From Pedobacter sp. WC2423 (GTDB lineage Bacteria; Bacteroidota; Bacteroidia; Sphingobacteriales; Sphingobacteriaceae), in assembly GCF_040822065.1 (NCBI RefSeq), contig NZ_CP162005.1, positions 744,001-808,000 of the forward strand: DNA of 64,000 bases, read 5' to 3'. Of the stretch, positions 35,697 to 43,632 are shown one piece after another (position 1 is the first letter of the stretch; each line of letters starts with the position of its first letter). Both the position numbers and the translations under genes were made by a program. The notes under the pieces were generated by a model. The model had not been told where the DNA came from, did no database searches, and was given only the letters and a program-made list of their open reading frames with translations.

Positions 35697-36094
35697 TTGT
35701 CTGCGATTTTATTGATGCTGTCTTTGATCACATCCATCTTACCGAACAACTTTTGTTTGTCCTGTTCGTGGGTAATGAGCCAGTGTTTAAATTCAGGAAT
35801 CTGATTTAAAGTGTGCAGCTTCTTAACGGCCTGGTTAAAGTTGTTTCCAAGTGCATTCAATTCAGTTCTGAGCTTCATCATTTCTGACATAAAATCATCT
35901 AATGATGCATTCCTATAGGTCGTTACATAAGGTCTGTCAAACAACCTTTTCCGTACAAATTCACTTAGTTTTCTGCAAGTGCTGGCTTTGAATTTTTTCT
36001 CCAGCTGCTGATATTCACCAGGTGTCAGCCTGCATATTATAGTACAGGTTCTGTTAGATTTAGCATCTCTCATCACATCATCATTTTCACACAT
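35684..36094 (-). CDS. mobA: Mobilisation accessory protein (MobA / MobC-relaxosome type)
   Basis: 136 residues from the ATG at 36094 (the frame also has a TTG one codon earlier). N-terminal ribbon-helix-helix-like part (NRTCTIICRLTPGEYQQLEKKFKAS, SEFVRKRLF) followed by helices with the typical LRTELNALGNNFNQAVKKLH. Such proteins bind oriT and recruit the relaxase. It is the first gene of the mob operon; the candidate oriT lies just upstream. Confidence 0.85.
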   Translation of the reverse strand: MCENDDVMRDAKSNRTCTIICRLTPGEYQQLEKKFKASTCRKLSEFVRKRLFDRPYVTTYRNASLDDFMSEMMKLRTELNALGNNFNQAVKKLHTLNQIPEFKHWLITHEQDKQKLFGKMDVIKDSINKIADKWLL

Positions 36095-36147
36095 CAATAC
36101 TAATTCTGTTTAAATTCCACCGCCCACGACTTCGGAGTGATATTAGC

Positions 36148-36184
36148 GGCCAGATCGGATTGTATTACAACCGGACATCTGGCC
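36148..36184. other. Candidate origin of transfer (nested inverted repeat)
   Basis: GGCCAGAT (36148-36155) and ATCTGGCC (36177-36184) are perfect arms; inside them lie CGG/CCG and TTGTA/TACAA dyads, making a 37-bp nested palindrome. It sits about 55 bp upstream of mobA in the 209-bp mobA-primase gap, where oriT is found in related elements. It could also be a mob operator. Confidence 0.45.
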
Positions 36185-36303
36185 GAATGCAAGATTCCAG
36201 CATTCTGTAAGCCCTTTAAAGAGCTTTATAGCTTTTTGGGACTGTAAGCTCTATCTCCTGGGAATGTCTGTATGAAACTTCGATATTATCTATCCTGATC
36301 TAT

Positions 36304-37194
36304 TTAAGAGCTGTTTCCGAAATTTGTGAGCCAGTCATTAAAGTCTTTGTGATTTTTATACAGGTTGCTTTCATCAATATATTTTTCACTTAAGGAATGG
36401 GCATACAGCGTACATTCTTTTCCGGTTTTATCCCGGTCTAAAAAGAGGTGTATACCCTGATGCTTTTCGAGGAAGGGACGTGCCCTCTCAAATAATGACA
36501 CGCCATTTAAAATCACATAATCATATTTGGAACCAGGTAGATTCTCCTGAACTGAAAGATAGGAGAGGAAGTCTATGAAGCCTTCAAAAACTATCACTTC
36601 ATCAGCTCCATTTTCTAAGGTGGTAATGTCCTTTGGGGCGCTGCTGATCTTAGCATAAGGATTGCGAATTTCGAATCCTCCTGAATCATTTTTGAACCCT
36701 ATTCCAAAGTAATTCTTACCATTTACTTCATAATGAATTTCTTTACAATATATGTCCGCAATTGCTACAGAGATCCTTCTTTTTTTTAGGTATTGCAAGA
36801 GTGCATTGGAGTAGAGAGACTTCTCGAACGAGACCAAAATTTTACTTGCCGGGTCTTCTTTGAAAACAGCAAAGTGCTTCTGTTTTTGCGGGGGAAAAGA
36901 AGATTGATTAAAGCAGGCCAGGAACTCGCCGATAGTACAATCGTGAAACTGCATTGCGAAGTCAATGATAGTCCCCCCACTAAATTTTCCAGATGAACTG
37001 CGCTCACCAAAATCAACCCATACATTCTTTTGCCTATCAATTTTAAAGGAAGGTGTTTTCTCTTCCCTAAAGGGTGATAAATACCAGAATATATTGCCCC
37101 TGATTTTCACAGGCTCAATACCAAGACTTCCTAAATAAGATACCAGATCTATTTCTTTAATCTCTTGCAGAGAGATTCCATTCTTTGATTCCAT
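36304..37194 (-). CDS. Toprim/primase-like protein of the mobile element
   Basis: 296 residues. The N-terminus resembles a DnaG CHC2 zinc-binding fold (SYLGSLGIEP...FWYLSPFREEKTPSFKID...WVDFGERSSGG-type) but the zinc Cys/His are missing. A Toprim domain follows, with the acidic signatures VIVFEGFIDFLSYL (Glu) and HLFLDRDKTGKE (Asp-x-Asp). Such proteins accompany Bacteroidota conjugative elements and may prime the transferred strand. The loss of zinc ligands is common in this group. The gene is 207 bp upstream of mobA and separated from it by the candidate oriT. Confidence 0.85.
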   Translation of the reverse strand: MESKNGISLQEIKEIDLVSYLGSLGIEPVKIRGNIFWYLSPFREEKTPSFKIDRQKNVWVDFGERSSSGKFSGGTIIDFAMQFHDCTIGEFLACFNQSSFPPQKQKHFAVFKEDPASKILVSFEKSLYSNALLQYLKKRRISVAIADIYCKEIHYEVNGKNYFGIGFKNDSGGFEIRNPYAKISSAPKDITTLENGADEVIVFEGFIDFLSYLSVQENLPGSKYDYVILNGVSLFERARPFLEKHQGIHLFLDRDKTGKECTLYAHSLSEKYIDESNLYKNHKDFNDWLTNFGNSS

Positions 37195-37343
37195 AACTAC
37201 ACCTTATCACTTTCACACTCAGAATACCATACTAAATTAGGTAGTGTAAAGCTCATTCACCCATCCTCACTATATTTTGATGGGGATCATTACATGACAT
37301 CACCTTATTTTTGTTTAGTTAAATAACGATAAGGAGGAGAGCG

Positions 37344-37631
37344 ATGACAAACAATGAAATTGTAAAAGTGTACGATACCATTATGAGTATCCCAGGAATG
37401 AGTGAACCTGTAAAGATTGATCTTAAGATCACCCGGAGAAATGTTTTATTACTCAGTAATGTTCTCGAAAGAGGATTGACATTGAAAGACCCGGATGATA
37501 AATCTTCGAATCTATTGGACTCTATGGCAAAGGAAACCATTGCTGAACTTAGAAATTTCGCAGATGACTGCTTAAAAAAAGCGGGGATGACAGAGTTCAG
37601 TGAAAAGCTGAAAGCATTAAATGTTAAGTAA
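37344..37631 (+). CDS. Small hypothetical protein of the element
   Basis: 95 residues, helical and soluble, opening MTNNEIVKVYDTIMSIPGMSEPVK and containing LLLSNVLERGLTLKD. Not recognised. A strong Shine-Dalgarno sequence (AAGGAGGAG, ~37329-37337) just before the ATG is unusual for this organism and suggests high translation. It is monocistronic, ended by a strong terminator, and divergent from the primase gene. Confidence 0.7.
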   Translation: MTNNEIVKVYDTIMSIPGMSEPVKIDLKITRRNVLLLSNVLERGLTLKDPDDKSSNLLDSMAKETIAELRNFADDCLKKAGMTEFSEKLKALNVK

Positions 37632-37647
37632 GAAATGAATTTGTAAA

Positions 37648-37681
37648 CAAATAAGGCCGTCCAAGTAGACGGCCTTATTTG
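37648..37681 (+). terminator. Strong intrinsic terminator
   Basis: CAAATAAGGCCGTC / GACGGCCTTATTTG, a perfect 14-bp stem with a 6-base loop (CAAGTA), GC core and T-rich right arm, 17 bp after the 95-residue gene. It also works for the convergent lipoprotein gene. Confidence 0.85.
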
Positions 37682-37720
37682 TGATGTGCTTGTATTGCTA
37701 ATAATAAGCGGACTAATAAA

Positions 37721-38263
37721 TTAGATTTCTTCCTTTTTCTTTAACCTCCAGCCATCATCATAGAGGCTGAAATGAGCTGTCTTTAAATTCTTCTTATTAA
37801 AATCTTTAGTAGTTATTTTTGAGAAAGGAGAGATGTTCTGATAAATTTCATAATAATCTACAATGGCAGATTTACCATCTTCAGCAGTCTTAATACCTGT
37901 AACCGAACCTAATTTTATATCCGCCAATTTAACCAGCTGGACGGAATGCTTCCTGTCTTCCTCTGGAGTGGATAGTAAATAAGGTTTTGACTTTTCTGTA
38001 AAGGCAACCAATGGCTTACCTATATCCATTAACGAATAAGAATGTTTTAAGATTACGAAACCATCTGTCTCCAATCCTGCATCCAGTAATTTAGCCGCCG
38101 TTTTCGGATCAGCACAATAGATTTTAAAGTCATAAAATTTGGGGGTGCTGTAATCCTTCTTTATAATTTCAAGGGCTTGACTTTCATTTAATTTTTTGGG
38201 GCTGCAAGCAATCAATAATGAAAGCAAGCAAATTGCTGATAAAACTGATAAATTCCTTTTCAT
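37721..38263 (-). CDS. Hypothetical lipoprotein
   Basis: 180 residues. Lipobox LLSLLIACSPKK (Cys20). The mature part is mixed alpha/beta with ESQALEIIKKDY near the N-terminus, a paired-helix start typical of small periplasmic lipoproteins, and ends HFSLYDDGWRLKKKEE. Function unknown. It stands alone between the terminator and the duplicated peptide cassette. Confidence 0.7.
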   Translation of the reverse strand: MKRNLSVLSAICLLSLLIACSPKKLNESQALEIIKKDYSTPKFYDFKIYCADPKTAAKLLDAGLETDGFVILKHSYSLMDIGKPLVAFTEKSKPYLLSTPEEDRKHSVQLVKLADIKLGSVTGIKTAEDGKSAIVDYYEIYQNISPFSKITTKDFNKKNLKTAHFSLYDDGWRLKKKEEI

Positions 38264-38533
38264 AATTTTTCATATCTGATCATCTAAATTTACAAATCGA
38301 TTTTGAAATACTACTGAAAAAATATATGAATAACCAATATATTGTTGTATTTATAAATTATTTGAATTGAGATTCTCTTTTAAAAAGGTTGTTAAAAGAC
38401 AAGTAATCTAATAATTATTTCAATTACTTGATCCGTTAATGTATATATACTATACTTAGTATATAGTGCCTTAACAAGTACATTAATCAGTAACTAACCA
38501 AGCTATTGAACAATTAATTAATGATTTAAAGCA

Positions 38534-38767
38534 TCAAGGTATATTTCTCAGTAAAACATCTGGTTGATCTGTCTGAGTACTTAGTGCATTGTCAATTTGT
38601 TGCTGCAAATCTGGGGTTATTATTGGGCGACCAGATCCATTATCATTTGCAAGTATTGCACAAATATTTCCGGCGCCTGGACAAAACGGAGCATTTGAAC
38701 CCCATAGGCTATAGCTTCCTGAATCGTATGGATTTAATCCTGCACCTCTTAAATACCAATCTGCCAT
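38534..38767 (-). CDS. Small leaderless C-x6-C protein (cassette 1)
   Basis: 77 residues from the ATG at 38767 (MADWYLRGAG). An ATG at 38776 would add MYI. The shared TATTATG context of this and the MNWFKLN genes favours the shorter form. NPYDSGSYSLWG, then FC-PGAGNI-CAI, RPIITPDLQQQIDNALST: the same plan as the genes at 12109 and 12407 (aromatic start, C-x6-C, P-[IV]-[IL]-[ST], IQ-x-x-I-x-NAL). No signal peptide. It probably belongs to the same functional system although it lies about 26 kb away, inside the conjugative element. Confidence 0.7.
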   Translation of the reverse strand: MADWYLRGAGLNPYDSGSYSLWGSNAPFCPGAGNICAILANDNGSGRPIITPDLQQQIDNALSTQTDQPDVLLRNIP

Positions 38768-38815
38768 AATATACATTACTTTTATAAATCAAAAAGCAAC
38801 AAAAACTTTATTCTA

Positions 38816-38848
38816 AGCTTACTATGTTCGGGGTTTTCAGCTTCTCCC
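38816..38848 (-). promoter_or_regulatory. Conserved upstream element, cassette 1
   Basis: Minus-strand reading AGCTGAAAACCCCGAACATAG then TAAGC, about 50 bases before the ATG; matches the element before the gene at 12407-12631 and that of cassette 2. Confidence 0.5.
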
Positions 38849-39021
38849 ATGTTTTTTGGATAACTTTATAAGCTCAGGATTCTAATATGAGTTTTACGGC
38901 CGATACCCAACACTAAATTCAGAAAAATCTGGGTGCTTCACTAGGGGCAGATGCCTCAAAAATAATTAATTATCAATGTAAAAAAGCTTTGTTAAAAGAC
39001 AAGTAATTTGAGAATCATTTC

Positions 39022-39029
39022 AATTATTG
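39022..39029. repeat. Left 8-bp target duplication of IS66
   Basis: AATTATTG, identical to 41286-41293. Eight-base duplications are characteristic of IS66. Confidence 0.9.
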
Positions 39030-39045
39030 GTATCCGCCCTATAGA

Positions 39046-40551
39046 CTACATGTTTGATTGCTCGATAATTTGTTTATAGTTCTGGGGATATAGATCCTTG
39101 ATGTTTTTGTGGTTTATGGACATGATATTTTGCAGTGTATGTTTTAGCCAGCGAAAAGGGTTTACCTCATGTTTCTTGCATATAGCAAAGAACGAATATA
39201 TCATTGCTGCCCGCTGTGCAGCCTCATGGCTTCCTGCGAAGAGGTAATTTTTTCTGCCCAAACTCACTGGTCTTATCGCATTTTCGACAAGATTGTTGTC
39301 GATCTGTAGATTTCCATCATATAAGTAAGCCGATAAAGCATCCCATCGAGCGTAAGCATAGGCCATCGCTTTTCCGATCTGGCTTTTAGGGAGCGTAGTC
39401 TTTATTTCTTCAAAGATCCATTTACCAAGTTCATTGATTACTGGTAAAGACTCAGCAAGTCTCAGCTCCTTGATCTTCTGGGAAGAAAGGCTTCCTTGTT
39501 TAGCTTGCCGCTCTACAGCATATAATTTTTGGATCAACAGCAACGCCTTTTCAGCTCTTGGTTTATCATTGTCCAGTGATTTTTCAAACTCACGGCGAGC
39601 ATGCGCCCAGCAGGCCAGGTGCGTCACCTCTTTCTTTTTTCCGTATTTTTCGTACACGGCATAGCCGTCGGTCTGAAGATATCCCTTGAAGTTTCCAAGC
39701 ATGGGTACAGCAGCGATGCCACCACGGGTGGGACTATAATCAAACACCACGGTTCCGTCCAGCGGAGCGTGATAAACCCAATAATAACCTTGATGGGCAG
39801 CGCCTTTTTTATCGCTATCCAGTACCTTTATTGGCGTTTCGTCGACCTGTAAGTAGCCTTTGGATTTGGTGTCGAAAATGAGCTGATCATACAGTGGTTC
39901 TAGTTTTTCCAGCGCTTGTTTGGTCCATCCTTCGATTGTTGATGATGGGATTTGTATATTTTCCCTGGCGAAGATCTGCTTCTGGCGGTACAGCGGGAGG
40001 TGATCAGCATACTTGCCCGTGACTATCATCGCCAGCAGCCCCGATCCTGGTATTCCTTTGTCGACTACACGCTCAGGAAGTTCTCCGATCCTGATCTCTT
40101 CACCATTTTTAGCTGCATATTTATAACGGATATATCGTTTAATATAGAACTTAGCAGGCTCACATTCTAATTCATCGGTGATTTCCTTGCCAATGCATAC
40201 CGTCTCTGATAAATCACCATCAGGGTGGATCTCGATCTCTTCTACAGGAAGATGGGCTGGAAGTTTAGCTCGTCCTTTGTGATTAGGACGCTTACGTACA
40301 TATTCAATCTTTTCCTTGATTACTTCGTGTTGTTGCTCTATTTCAGCAGGCTCAGCTCCAAAAGGAAGCATCGTTTGGTTTGAGTCACCTTCAAAGCGCT
40401 CACGTTTCTGTCCAAACTGCATACGTTTGTACATCTCCACTTGCGATTTCAGATAATCGCGTTCTTGGGAAAGGGAATCTATCTTTTCATCACGGCTGGA
40501 AATAACCTTTAAAAGGTCCTCTTTCGATAGATTTTCCAGTGCCGTTTCCAT
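39046..40551 (-). CDS. tnpC: IS66-family transposase
   Basis: 501 residues. N-terminal coiled coil and leucine-rich helix (SQERDYLKSQVEMYKRMQFGQKRERF), then a zinc-finger region and a DDE catalytic core: YLQVDETPIKVLD, GYLQTDGYAVY and NNLVENAIRPVSLGRKN. C-terminal IS66 helical tail (RAAMIYSFFAICKKHEVNPF). Full length, no frameshift. Confidence 0.96.
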   Translation of the reverse strand: METALENLSKEDLLKVISSRDEKIDSLSQERDYLKSQVEMYKRMQFGQKRERFEGDSNQTMLPFGAEPAEIEQQHEVIKEKIEYVRKRPNHKGRAKLPAHLPVEEIEIHPDGDLSETVCIGKEITDELECEPAKFYIKRYIRYKYAAKNGEEIRIGELPERVVDKGIPGSGLLAMIVTGKYADHLPLYRQKQIFARENIQIPSSTIEGWTKQALEKLEPLYDQLIFDTKSKGYLQVDETPIKVLDSDKKGAAHQGYYWVYHAPLDGTVVFDYSPTRGGIAAVPMLGNFKGYLQTDGYAVYEKYGKKKEVTHLACWAHARREFEKSLDNDKPRAEKALLLIQKLYAVERQAKQGSLSSQKIKELRLAESLPVINELGKWIFEEIKTTLPKSQIGKAMAYAYARWDALSAYLYDGNLQIDNNLVENAIRPVSLGRKNYLFAGSHEAAQRAAMIYSFFAICKKHEVNPFRWLKHTLQNIMSINHKNIKDLYPQNYKQIIEQSNM

Positions 40552-40601
40552 ACGCTAAAAATACGGATTTACCAGCTATTTAACAAGATAAAAGCCTGTT
40601 T

Positions 40602-40940
40602 TTATGCTAATGAATAACGTTTTTTTCGAATACTCTTTACCACATGAATGCCCTCTACCATCAGCACCAGATCGCTCCATGACATTTCATTTTCCCCGCC
40701 TTTTGGAGCAAGAAAGGTGCCCTGTTCCAGCCGTTTGTAATAGAGAACAAAGCCCCCACTTTCCCAATGTAGTAGTTTGATGTGTGTACGACTGCGATTC
40801 AAAAAAACAAACACTTCACCGCTGGTGGGACTGCGTTGCAGCCCGGAGCTGACTAATCCGCAAAGCCCATCAAAACTTTTACGCATATCACAATGCCCCG
40901 AATAAAGATAAAAACGATGCGAAGATCCTAGTGAGAACAT
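40602..40940 (-). CDS. tnpB: IS66 accessory protein TnpB
   Basis: 112 residues of the IS66 Orf2 family, with CDMRKSFDGLCGLV, GEVFVFLNRSRTHIKLLHWESGGFVLYYKRLEQG. Needed for transposition with TnpA and TnpC. It starts 1 bp after tnpA. Confidence 0.95.
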   Translation of the reverse strand: MFSLGSSHRFYLYSGHCDMRKSFDGLCGLVSSGLQRSPTSGEVFVFLNRSRTHIKLLHWESGGFVLYYKRLEQGTFLAPKGGENEMSWSDLVLMVEGIHVVKSIRKKRYSLA

Positions 40941-40941
40941 T

Positions 40942-41226
40942 TCAATACAGGCGAATCAACTGAGCTAAAAGCGGCAGATCGCCATTAACTTTCAGTTTCA
41001 CTCCATTTGGGTAAAATACTTCTATCTCCCTAATACCAGAATCCCGAACGATCGGGATAAATCCCAGGGGAGTATCTTCTTTTCCATTGCTCCGAGAATA
41101 CCAATAATAAAACTTGGCCTCATTGATGCCTTTTTCCAGACAATAGTCTTTCTTTGACTTGCCACTGGATTGCCAATCTTCGATCATGGCGTGCATCGCG
41201 CTGCGCTTTTCTTTTAAATTATTCAT
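40942..41226 (-). CDS. tnpA: IS66 accessory protein TnpA
   Basis: 94 residues, helix-turn-helix N-terminus (MHAMIEDWQSSGKSKKDYCLEKGINEAKFYYWYSR) typical of IS66 Orf1, first gene of the element. Confidence 0.93.
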   Translation of the reverse strand: MNNLKEKRSAMHAMIEDWQSSGKSKKDYCLEKGINEAKFYYWYSRSNGKEDTPLGFIPIVRDSGIREIEVFYPNGVKLKVNGDLPLLAQLIRLY

Positions 41227-41285
41227 ACAGGCAAAGCTAAACCGAGAAAGTTAGCTAGTCAAGATGTACTTAGTAGGGCGGATAC

Positions 41286-41293
41286 AATTATTG
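41286..41293. repeat. Right 8-bp target duplication of IS66
   Basis: AATTATTG, same as 39022-39029. Confidence 0.9.
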
Positions 41294-41387
41294 TGATCGG
41301 CTAAAGTCTAAGCTATATTCCAAGTACTTAACAAGTGTATTAACCATTAACTACTAAAATCATTGAACAGTTACTGATTTAAAAATA

Positions 41388-41621
41388 TTAATTATTACTT
41401 CTCAGTAAAACATCTTGTTGATCTGTCTGAGTACTTAGTGCATTGTCAATTTGTTGCTGTATAGATGGAGATAATACTGGACCACCATGCCCATTACTAT
41501 CTGCAAGTACTGCACAAATATATCTTGCGCCTGGACATGATGGAGCAGTTGTACCCCATAGGGTATAGCTTCCTGAGTCATATGGATTTGTTGCTGGGGA
41601 TCTTAAATACCAATCTGCCAT
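41388..41621 (-). CDS. Small leaderless C-x6-C protein (cassette 2)
   Basis: 77 residues (MADWYLRSPATNPYDSGSY), with SC-PGARYI-CAV, GPVLSPSIQQQIDNALST and an SNN end. Close paralogue of 38534-38767. The two differ mostly around the cysteine loop and the glycine-rich stretch after it, as in the secreted pair. The IS66 lies downstream of its stop and leaves its upstream region whole, so it is probably still expressed. Confidence 0.7.
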   Translation of the reverse strand: MADWYLRSPATNPYDSGSYTLWGTTAPSCPGARYICAVLADSNGHGGPVLSPSIQQQIDNALSTQTDQQDVLLRSNN

Positions 41622-41670
41622 AACGTACATTACTTTTATAAGTCAAAAAGCAACAAAAACTTTATTTTAA

Positions 41671-41703
41671 GCTTACTATGTTCTGGGTTTTCAGCTTCTC
41701 CCA
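41671..41703 (-). promoter_or_regulatory. Conserved upstream element, cassette 2
   Basis: Minus-strand AGCTGAAAACCCAGAACATAG then TAAGC, 50 bases before the ATG. Differs from cassette 1 by a single base in the core. Confidence 0.5.
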
Positions 41704-41965
41704 TGTTTTCGGATAACTTTATAAACTCATGATTCTAATATGAGTCTTACAACCGATACCCAACACTAAATTCAGAAAAAACTGGGTGGTTCACTAGGGG
41801 AAGATGTCTCAAAAACAATTAAATATCAATGCAAAAAAACTTTGATTGCTAATCTTTCTGGTTAACAGAAAATTCTTCTGTAATTTTTAAATAGTCTTTA
41901 ATTCTAAATAGTTTTAGAAGTCTAATCTAAAAAGCAAATAAATCAGAGGTCTTTTAAAATTGCGG

Positions 41966-42042
41966 CGCTCCCTGTTTTTCTTAAGCCCAGGCATAGCATG
42001 GGGAAAACAGGGAGCGAAAAATGGGGCGGGCAAAGCCCGCCC
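41966..42042 (-). terminator. Double hairpin terminator of the PRTRC operon
   Basis: On the minus strand after the thiF stop: GGGCGGGC-TTT-GCCCGCCC (42024-42042) followed by a T-run (A-run 42017-42021 on the plus strand), then a second perfect 13-bp hairpin (CGCTCCCTGTTTT / AAAACAGGGAGCG, 41966-42016). Strong stop for the long minus-strand operon. Confidence 0.8.
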
Positions 42043-42061
42043 ACCGGACGATTTTCAGCGA

Positions 42062-42922
42062 TTAGGCTGCGGTTTTTTTCCGTATTAAAGTCCTGATCAC
42101 AGGAGCAGACAAAGGCGTATTAATTTTGATCGGGTTCACTTTCAAGTCATGCAAGTTTAGAAATATCCCTCTATTGGCTATCCATTTATTGCGGATCAAC
42201 TGCCATAATATTTCACCGCCAAATTGCGCAAGCGTTGGATTTATAAAAAGATCCTGCTTTTGTAGAGCTTCACGCAGAGAACAACTTGGTGTATTGTCTT
42301 CTGCTTCGGATTGAACCAACAAAGTTTTAAATTCATCAGTGATAAAAGGGAGCAACCCAACTGTCTGATATTTTTTGGATTTGGGCTGAACGATTTCACC
42401 AATGGTAGACAAGAGCAATTGACCAGTATCCTTACTATTGCCGTAATCCATCCAGTAATAAGGTCTATACCTTTCATTAAAGTTTGTCATTTCAAATTTT
42501 TTAAGGATTTCAGCAATATCAAACCTCGCTTGAACCGTATCCACACAACTTATAAATATATTAGCGGTTCCTTTATTCTTAAAACCAGACAAGTTCTCCT
42601 TATTATACTGATAGGGGCAGGCTTTCCAGTTTGTTCCGAAAAAACCATTAATATTGTTTATCCGGGCAACACACTTCTTTAATCCAAGTTCAGAGCGGGC
42701 GAACCTTTGCCTTCCTAAATTTGCTGTCGTTACGACTTTATCATCATATAAATTCACGTGCAAACCGGGGTGTCCCAGTTCAATCAGTGAATGACTAATT
42801 TCTGCAAGAGCTGTTAATACCCGGCTTCCTGTTCCGCCACATCCGATTAAATTAACGGTGAGCTGGTTGGTAGGGGCAAGCAAGTAATTTGCTGTAAAAT
42901 GGATGATCGGCTTAGTTTTCAT
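42062..42922 (-). CDS. PRTRC system ThiF-family (E1-like) protein
   Basis: 286 residues. Rossmann nucleotide-binding motif NLIGCGGTGSRVL near the start, the adenylation loop LYDDKVVTTANLGRQRFARSELGLKKC (Asp, Asn-Leu-x-Arg-Gln, Lys as in MoeB/ThiF) and ISCVDTVQARF. E1-like enzymes adenylate the C-terminus of ubiquitin-like proteins. The zinc-binding CxxC pairs of MoeB are absent. It is the last gene of the PRTRC row, overlapping the protein B stop by 4 bases. The presumed target is the C-terminal Gly of protein C (44788-45009). Confidence 0.9.
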   Translation of the reverse strand: MKTKPIIHFTANYLLAPTNQLTVNLIGCGGTGSRVLTALAEISHSLIELGHPGLHVNLYDDKVVTTANLGRQRFARSELGLKKCVARINNINGFFGTNWKACPYQYNKENLSGFKNKGTANIFISCVDTVQARFDIAEILKKFEMTNFNERYRPYYWMDYGNSKDTGQLLLSTIGEIVQPKSKKYQTVGLLPFITDEFKTLLVQSEAEDNTPSCSLREALQKQDLFINPTLAQFGGEILWQLIRNKWIANRGIFLNLHDLKVNPIKINTPLSAPVIRTLIRKKTAA

Positions 42923-43632
42923 TGGAGTAGATTTTTAATTGTAGAACCAGTTTTAACGAGATGCTGAACAGGGAATTTTTTATTCCTGTTGATCAATTGT
43001 TTCCATAACTGGTGCAGGTTGCCATTAATTGGATTGTGTCCATCAATAAGGTGACTGAAATAACTGTTAAAAAAATAAACTTCCCATCGTGCTATAAAAT
43101 CTTCGAGCATACAATCCTTTGGAATATTTATCTGAACAGACCCCATGCAAACCTTTCCCTGCCTGTATAAATTAAAGAAGGGCGCATGGTAGAGCGGGGT
43201 ATCCTGAGTAATATCTGCACTTTCGGTTATGGCATAAATTGACAGGCTATCCTTTGATGCTTTCCATAATAATGCAGGTACATAAGCATTCCCGGATGGT
43301 AAGTCTAAATCTTTGAACAAGAGGTCTGCCTTCATTACAGGCGTATGCCAGATCACATAACCATTCTGATCGTGATTTATATAAATAATATTTTTAGGCA
43401 TTAACCCTTTTGACTTCAGATAGGTCGTTTTCTGATCGGCCAGTGAATTGAAAACTTTTGCAAATGTGTGGCACTCTTTATTGTTTAATGGATGGGCATT
43501 AACAGGACGTCCATTTTCATCAAAATCAAAAGCTTGTACATAGCTGTTTTTATCCCTTGTTTTGGTCTTATAGATCACTATTGTTTTTACAGGGTGGTAA
43601 CCTGTCCCAAAAATTTCAGTTATATTTTTCAT
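42919..43632 (-). CDS. PRTRC system protein B (prokaryotic E2-like, family D)
   Basis: 237 residues: TGYHPVKTIVIYKTK, QAFDFDENGRPVNAHPLNN at the N-terminus and PLYHAPFFNLYRQGKVCMGS in the C-terminal half, where the single Cys after GKV could be the thioester position. Comparative-genomics work places this family with E2 conjugating folds. Both gene ends overlap the neighbours by 4 bases (ATGA), so B, F and ThiF are made together. Confidence 0.85.
   Translation of the reverse strand: MKNITEIFGTGYHPVKTIVIYKTKTRDKNSYVQAFDFDENGRPVNAHPLNNKECHTFAKVFNSLADQKTTYLKSKGLMPKNIIYINHDQNGYVIWHTPVMKADLLFKDLDLPSGNAYVPALLWKASKDSLSIYAITESADITQDTPLYHAPFFNLYRQGKVCMGSVQINIPKDCMLEDFIARWEVYFFNSYFSHLIDGHNPINGNLHQLWKQLINRNKKFPVQHLVKTGSTIKNLLQ

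Larger units (their letters stand above)
38391..38990 (-). repeat. Peptide cassette, tandem unit 1 (600 bp)
   Basis: Starts GTTAAAAGACAAGTAAT, contains the small gene 38534-38767, its upstream element and ~180 bp of leader. Unit 2 starts with the same GTTAAAAGACAAGTAAT exactly 600 bp later (38991) and repeats the same order. Leader parts such as CCGATACCCAACACTAAA are identical in both. Confidence 0.8.
39030..41285 (-). mobile_element. Complete IS66-family insertion sequence (2256 bp)
   Basis: Terminal inverted repeats GTATCCGCCCTA at both ends (12 identical, then TACAT conserved further in). Three genes in IS66 order on the minus strand (tnpA, tnpB, tnpC) and perfect 8-bp direct repeats outside. 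It looks intact and therefore recently inserted. Confidence 0.95.
38991..41830 (-). repeat. Peptide cassette, tandem unit 2, interrupted by IS66
   Basis: The unit is split: 38991-39029 plus 41286-41830. Removing the IS and one target copy restores the order seen in unit 1 (downstream flank, CTTAACAAGT block, gene, upstream element, leader ending near AAAAAAACTTTG). Confidence 0.75.

Noticed and set aside
38391..41830. Composite transposon
   Set aside because: Only one IS66 is present; the repeats around it are the older peptide cassettes, not IS copies.
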